Below are positions 51,864 to 54,767 of a stretch of 54,767 nt of DNA, one piece after another; positions within the stretch are counted from its first letter, which is position 1, and every line of letters begins with the position of its first letter. Location of the stretch: assembly GCA_964630925.1 (NCBI GenBank), contig CAZVZK010000066.1:1-54767 (forward strand). Direction: 5' to 3'. Position numbers and translations under genes: made by a program. This stretch comes from RGDT01 sp964630925 (GTDB lineage Bacteria > Planctomycetota > Planctomycetia > Gemmatales > Gemmataceae). Below the pieces are notes generated by a model. It was not told the origin of the DNA. It was given only the letters and a program-made list of their open reading frames with translations, and ran no database searches.

Positions 51864-52382
51864 GTGTACAGCGTCGTGATGCTATCCGTGCTGGCGGCGA
51901 CGGGGGGCGGCCACGGCTGCCCGGCCGGCGGCTGCCGCAACGTGGCCGCCGCGTGCGGCGTGATCTGGGGCCCGCAGGGCTTCCTCGAGTGCCTGGGCCA
52001 CCGCCCGCCGTTCAACTACGGCGGGGTCGCCCCCCACCTGTTCGCCGGCACGCCGTCGGCCAAGATCCCGGACGAGGAGGTGAAGGCGTGGAACAACTAC
52101 CTCGATGAGCTTGACCCCGACGACCGGGCCGCGATGAAGGAGGTCTGGCAGGTCTCCGATTACGAGGCCCGGCGCAAGCTGCTCGGCATGCTCTTCCAGC
52201 TCCGGGCCGATCAGTTGAAGAAGGAGAAGGACGCGGCCCCGCTGACGGAGAAGGAGGCCGCCGCGTGGCAGGCCCACCTGAAGACCCTCAAGGGCGATGA
52301 CCTGAAGAAGGCGGAGGCCGACTGGGCCAAGGCGGATTTCGCCGGCAGGCGCAAGCTGCTGGACGCGATCAAGAAGCCGTGA
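51864..52382 (+). CDS. Exported protein of unknown function
   Basis: This 172-residue protein has a hydrophobic start (VYSVVMLSVLAA) followed by a Cys/Gly-rich segment ('GCPAGGCRNVAAACGVIWGPQGFLECLGHRPPF') and a charged helical C-terminal part with two related units: 'DDRAAMKEVWQVSDYEARRKLLGML' and 'DDLKKAEADWAKADFAGRRKLLDAI'. These look like a duplicated helical element. I start at GTG 51864, preceded by AGGGAGG (51851-51857). The pattern matches exported planctomycete proteins of unknown role. Confidence 0.75.
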   Translation: MYSVVMLSVLAATGGGHGCPAGGCRNVAAACGVIWGPQGFLECLGHRPPFNYGGVAPHLFAGTPSAKIPDEEVKAWNNYLDELDPDDRAAMKEVWQVSDYEARRKLLGMLFQLRADQLKKEKDAAPLTEKEAAAWQAHLKTLKGDDLKKAEADWAKADFAGRRKLLDAIKKP

Positions 52383-52433
52383 TTCCTCGCGGCACGCGCG
52401 AACCTTCACCGCCGCGGCCCCTCCTATCTGGCG

Positions 52434-52515
52434 TGGGCCGCGGATCGGGTGACGGAAAGCCCGGAAGGAAGCGGTCACAGCCCCCTGAACGCCCCGTATG
52501 CGAGGGCGTGGGGTA
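52434..52515 (+). other. Structured stretch with a 4.5S-RNA-like GGAA tip
   Basis: CCGGAAGGAAGC (52461-52472) is identical to the conserved tip of bacterial signal-recognition-particle RNA. It is flanked by GTGAC (52449-52453) and its complement GTCAC (52474-52478), and outer arms can be extended by pairing around 52430-52440 with 52490-52500. The conserved 5' strand of the SRP loop (GTCAGG) is not present, so this may not be the SRP RNA gene. It lies just before the tRNA array. Confidence 0.25.
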
Positions 52516-52530
52516 TGACGAAGCGACGAC

Positions 52531-52604
52531 CTCCGAGTGGCGTAACCTGGTAGCGCGCCAGCTTCGGGAGCTGGAGGGTGCAGGTTCAAATCCTGTTTCG
52601 GAGA
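52531..52604 (+). tRNA. tRNA-Pro (anticodon CGG)
   Basis: Acceptor CTCCGAG pairs with TTCGGAG (one G-T), the anticodon stem CCAGC/GCTGG encloses TTCGGGA, and the T arm is GCAGG-TTCAAAT-CCTGT. Reads CCG. First gene of the array. Confidence 0.92.
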
Positions 52605-52609
52605 CTGAC

Positions 52610-52682
52610 GTCCTCGCGGGCCAGCGGAGTGGCCGCCACGCTCTCAACGTGGAGAACACGGGTTCGAATCCCGTCGAGGATA
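52610..52682 (+). tRNA. tRNA-Glu (anticodon CTC)
   Basis: Acceptor GTCCTCG pairs with CGAGGAT (one G-T), the anticodon stem CCACG/CGTGG encloses CTCTCAA, and the T arm is CACGGG-TTCGAAT-CCCGT. Reads GAG. It starts 5 bp after the previous tRNA. Confidence 0.9.
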
Positions 52683-52683
52683 C

Positions 52684-52730
52684 TTGGTTGGTTTTTCGTG
52701 TTTGGTGTTTGGTGTTTGGTGTTTCGTGTA
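52684..52730 (+). repeat. Low-GC TTTGGTG heptamer repeat
   Basis: This short spacer contains several tandem TTTGGTG-type units (about 52697-52726) and is clearly lower in GC than its surroundings. It separates tRNA-Glu from tRNA-Leu. No gene. Confidence 0.6.
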
Positions 52731-52731
52731 T

Positions 52732-52818
52732 GGCCAGGTGGTGGAATCAGCAGACACGCGGGCCTCAGAACCCCGAGCCACTTGAAATGGTGTGAGGGTG
52801 CAAGTCCCTCCCTGGTCA
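52732..52818 (+). tRNA. tRNA-Leu (anticodon CAG)
   Basis: 87 nt with the long variable arm expected of a class II tRNA. Acceptor GGCCAGG pairs with CCTGGTC (one G-T), and the anticodon stem CGGGC/CCCCG encloses CTCAGAA (stem has one mismatch). Reads CUG. Confidence 0.9.
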
Positions 52819-52825
52819 CTGTGAC

Positions 52826-52897
52826 ATTCCCGGAGTGTGCCGGTCGCACGCCAGCCTGCGAAGCTGGAGGGAGCAGGTTCGATTCCTGCCGGGAGTA
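52826..52897 (+). tRNA. tRNA-Arg (anticodon GCG)
   Basis: 72 nt. Acceptor ATTCCCG pairs with CGGGAGT (one T-G), the anticodon stem CCAGC/GCTGG encloses CTGCGAA, and the T arm is GCAGG-TTCGATT-CCTGC. Reads CGC through a G34. Most bacteria use an A34 (inosine) tRNA for CGN instead, so this is unusual. Confidence 0.85.
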
Positions 52898-52899
52898 CT

Positions 52900-52970
52900 G
52901 GTCTCGTGGTGTAACGGAAGCACGCCGCTTTGTCAAAGCGGAGGAGCGGGTTCGAATCCCGACTTGACCG
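52900..52970 (+). tRNA. tRNA-Asp-like (anticodon GTC), weak acceptor stem
   Basis: Anticodon stem CCGCT/AGCGG encloses TTGTCAA and the discriminator is G, as in tRNA-Asp. The acceptor GGTCTCG against CTTGACC mismatches at pairs 5 and 6, and the T stem has one mismatch, so it may be a degenerate or phage-style tRNA. Confidence 0.7.
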
Positions 52971-52990
52971 CTGGGCCGCGCCCTACGACG

Positions 52991-53066
52991 GGAGCTTACA
53001 TACCTCCGCCCGGTGGCGGGACTGTTGTGGAAACAGCTTGGCCCGGTTCGACTCCGGGATCCTCCA
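52991..53066 (+). tRNA. tRNA-like gene, identity uncertain (possibly His, GTG)
   Basis: A strong T arm CCCGG-TTCGACT-CCGGG and a D arm CCGCC-CGGT-GGCGG are present. The acceptor GGAGCTT against ATCCTCC again fails at pairs 5 and 6. The anticodon arm (ACTGTTGTGGAAACAGC) is irregular: with a seven-base loop position 33 is G. A His GTG anticodon is possible only with an odd loop. Probably a degenerate tRNA. Confidence 0.5.
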
Positions 53067-53120
53067 CCTCTGGGGGATAAAGCGATGGCGCTCGCGTGAC
53101 TCGTGCGGCCCTCTCTCAAT

Positions 53121-53221
53121 GGCAGTCAGTAGCCGGTAGCCAGTAGTCAGTAGGGAGAACCAAAGACATGCTGGGTGTTGGCTGCTCATGCCGACTACTG
53201 ACTGCTGACTACTGACTGTCG
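53121..53221. repeat. Inverted TCAGTAG-rich spacer in the tRNA array
   Basis: The left arm contains CAGTCAGTAG...CAGTAGTCAGTAG (about 53122-53152) and the right arm ACTACTGACTG...ACTACTGACTG (about 53194-53220). They are near reverse complements across a 40-bp spacer, so a long hairpin is possible. It fills the 165-bp gap between two tRNA genes. Confidence 0.65.
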
Positions 53222-53230
53222 AAGACGAAC

Positions 53231-53302
53231 TGGGATGTGGTGTAGTGGTTGTCACGTCTGGCTCTGAACCAGAAAGACAGGGTTCGATTCCCTGCGTCCC
53301 GG
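53231..53302 (+). tRNA. tRNA-Gln (anticodon CTG)
   Basis: 72 nt. Acceptor TGGGATG pairs with CGTCCCG (two wobbles), the anticodon stem TCTGG/CCAGA encloses CTCTGAA, and the T arm is CAGGG-TTCGATT-CCCTG. Reads CAG. The discriminator is G, as in tRNA-Gln. Confidence 0.9.
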
Positions 53303-53317
53303 CTGACGGTGACCGAT

Positions 53318-53391
53318 GGCACGGTACGCGAACTGGTATGGCGGCCAGGTCGAGAGCCTGGTGTTTGTGGGTTCGACTCCCACCCGTGCTA
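53318..53391 (+). tRNA. tRNA-like gene, anticodon position reads GAG, no U33
   Basis: A sound cloverleaf: acceptor GGCACGG/CCGTGCT (one wobble), T arm GTGGG-TTCGACT-CCCAC, anticodon stem CCAGG/CCTGG. The loop is TCGAGAG, so position 33 is C, not the near-universal T, and positions 34-36 read GAG (Leu). A Leu tRNA should have a long variable arm; this one is short. Identity is therefore uncertain. Confidence 0.65.
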
Positions 53392-53442
53392 CTCCTTGAT
53401 GGCCTTCCCCGCGTGGGCGGGCGCGGGTAAACTGGCACAGAT

Positions 53443-53518
<76 letters not shown>

Positions 53519-53755
53519 CTCTCAGCCACGAGGCCCGCCATGCCCTCCGCCGCGCCACGGGGTGGGCCGCGCGGCCCGGCCCCTCCCGCCACGCGCCGAG
53601 GCTGTCGCAAGCGAAGCGGCTCGTGTCGTGGCTCGTCCCCAGGTTCACGTGGCCCAGGTCCCGATTCGCATCGGAGCAGCCGTGTCAGCTGGCCTGCGTG
53701 TCACCCCACCAACGCAGGCTCGTGGGGTGGCCTCCTTCACCCGGGGGGTATCGGT

Positions 53756-54056
53756 TCACCTGGCTTTCCGTGGCGGCGACTCCCAGACGGCCGACATCAG
53801 GGCGTGGATCTCCGGCTCGGACTCCTTCATCTCGGCGCGGTTGAAGGGGAAGAAGTCGTTGACGCCGAAGTACGCCTCCGTCATACAGGCGAAGAACTCC
53901 TTGTGGCTGGTCAGGGCGTAGAGCCGGACGTGTTAGCCGTTGAAGAGCGAGGGGCAGGGGGTCGTCCACGGCGTTCTTCCCGCGCGAGATCGGGCCGAAG
54001 TTATTGTCGCACCCCGGCGGCCACGCGGCCACTCGGCGAGGCCACGGATGCCGGTG
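53756..54056 (-). pseudogene. Degenerate C-terminal fragment of a putative metallopeptidase-like family, copy 2
   Basis: This is homologous to 9553-9858. The 3' part is well kept: after the break it reads VRLYALTSHKEFFACMTEAY then FGVNDFFPFNRAE...ESEPEIHALMSAVWE and stops at 53756-53758. The upstream part ('CDNNFGPISRGKNAVDDP') is in another frame because of one extra C near 53955, and a TAA (53933-53935) follows in the good frame. The good 3' sequence and bad 5' end suggest recent decay. No catalytic part is present. It lies between the tRNA array and the window end. Confidence 0.6.
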
Positions 54057-54767
54057 GGCGGAAACGGTTCTGGCCTGCCTCCGCGCGTGGAGTGTAGCCC
54101 GGACGCCGGGGCAGTCATGGGGCCGGCCGGCGGGAAACCGATCCCAGGGTGGGTAGGCCCGTGTCAATGATCGCCAATGACGGCAACTTGATGTACTCTT
54201 GTGGTCGGTGGTGGGCCACTTTCGACCCGATTTCCATCCGGCCGTGACCCGACGGCCACCCGATGCCGACCCGATTTCACCCCCCCCATTTTGAGCCGAC
54301 GCCAGAGGTCAGACCTCTCGAGGGCCAGACCTCCCAGCCGCGACCAGAAAGTGCGACGCACGTCCAGCGCCGTTGCCCCAGCCGGCCACCGGTCCAGGCC
54401 CGACTCCCCGCGCCCCGCCCCGCCCGGTATCGGAGATGATGGCACGCACCGCCCGCCGCGAGGAGGGGTGCCCGGCAGCCTGTGGGCGGCGGTTGAAGCG
54501 GAGAGGCTGGACCCAGAAGCGGAGAGGGCGCAGTCAGGGCATCGCCTGCGCGGAGGCGAGGCGGGAGCGTCGTGCGCAGGGGCATCGCCGGCTGGTGGCC
54601 GTGGGACGCTCGTGGCTGGTCCCGGCAAGGGGCCTGCTGGCCGTGGCCAGCGGCGGAGGGGTCGGCGGGATGACTCGGCGGTTTTCTCGTCCCCATCGAT
54701 CAGCCGCCACGTTATACCGTCGGCGGTGGAGATTCGGCGAGTACGGCATGAAGGCTTGTAGGATAGG
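54057..54767. other. No gene recognised
   Basis: This is about 710 bp with several open frames of Arg/Pro/Ala-rich composition but nothing protein-like. It may be non-coding or a decayed region, or the start of a gene beyond the window. Confidence 0.45.

Noticed and set aside
52440..52480. RNase P RNA core (GGAAAGCCCGG)
   Set aside because: There is no room for a 350-400-nt RNA before the first tRNA and no other conserved region is seen.
52991..53066. Possible tRNA-Sec, because the D arm (CCGCC-CGGT-GGCGG) resembles selC
   Set aside because: There is no TCA anticodon, no 8-bp acceptor and no long variable arm; total length is only 76 nt.

Overview
The window is very GC-rich and reads as a chromosome segment of a planctomycete, most likely of the Gemmata group (order Gemmatales). 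The evidence is a set of families concentrated in that phylum: a TIGR02996-type repeat-companion protein, a TIGR03067-type protein, an SGNH hydrolase/PVC-type dehydrogenase/cytochrome c fusion, a DUF1501 protein, a one-cysteine arylsulfatase, Ser/Thr kinases with exported C-terminal domains, an ABC-2 permease/CPBP protease fusion and large TPR proteins. Genes lie on both strands in short operons. No rRNA, CRISPR array, insertion sequence or phage module is visible.

Layout. 1-2,400: the end of a Pro/Ala-rich protein, a nuclease-family C-terminal fragment, a 10-N assembly gap inside poly-C with a duplicated flank, then a TIGR02996 protein behind a YggL-like small protein. 2,500-11,500: PVC-type dehydrogenase fusion, aldo/keto reductase, exported unknown protein, sulfatase, a decayed peptidase-like fragment, an enolase-superfamily epimerase and a BON protein. 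11,500-18,600 (minus strand): a STAS-GspE-GspF cluster, an HtrA-like protease fused to a SirB1/transglutaminase-like domain, MutY and an FHA protein. 18,800-24,000 (plus strand): a solute-binding lipoprotein, an LCCL-domain protein, the ABC-2/CPBP fusion and a Cys-repeat exported protein.

24,000-32,600: the most interesting stretch. A thioredoxin-like/PDZ protein is interrupted by one in-frame TGA exactly where a C-x-x-C-x-x-C motif would have its middle Cys, and the mRNA just after it can fold into SECIS-like hairpins. About 1.2 kb away lies an NADH-dehydrogenase-like/SelD fusion (selenophosphate synthase). Together they suggest an unannotated selenoprotein. A phosphatase, two tandem paralogues with a zinc-ribbon-like motif, a TIGR03067 protein and a second aldo/keto reductase follow.

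32,600-42,900: a kinase-like gene fragment in a repeat-bearing spacer, a Ser/Thr kinase, tRNA-Thr, a J-domain-like protein overlapping a 944-residue TPR-like protein, a membrane-anchored unknown, a DUF1501 protein with a clear terminator, and transaldolase. 42,900-52,400: a 1,267-residue TPR-CHAT protein, an SDR dehydrogenase, a polyprenyl synthase with MoaC and a rhodanese, a D-aminoacylase-like amidohydrolase and small unknown genes. 52,500-53,520: a dense array of nine tRNA or tRNA-like genes. The last 1.2 kb holds a second decayed copy of the peptidase-like fragment and no intact gene that I can support.
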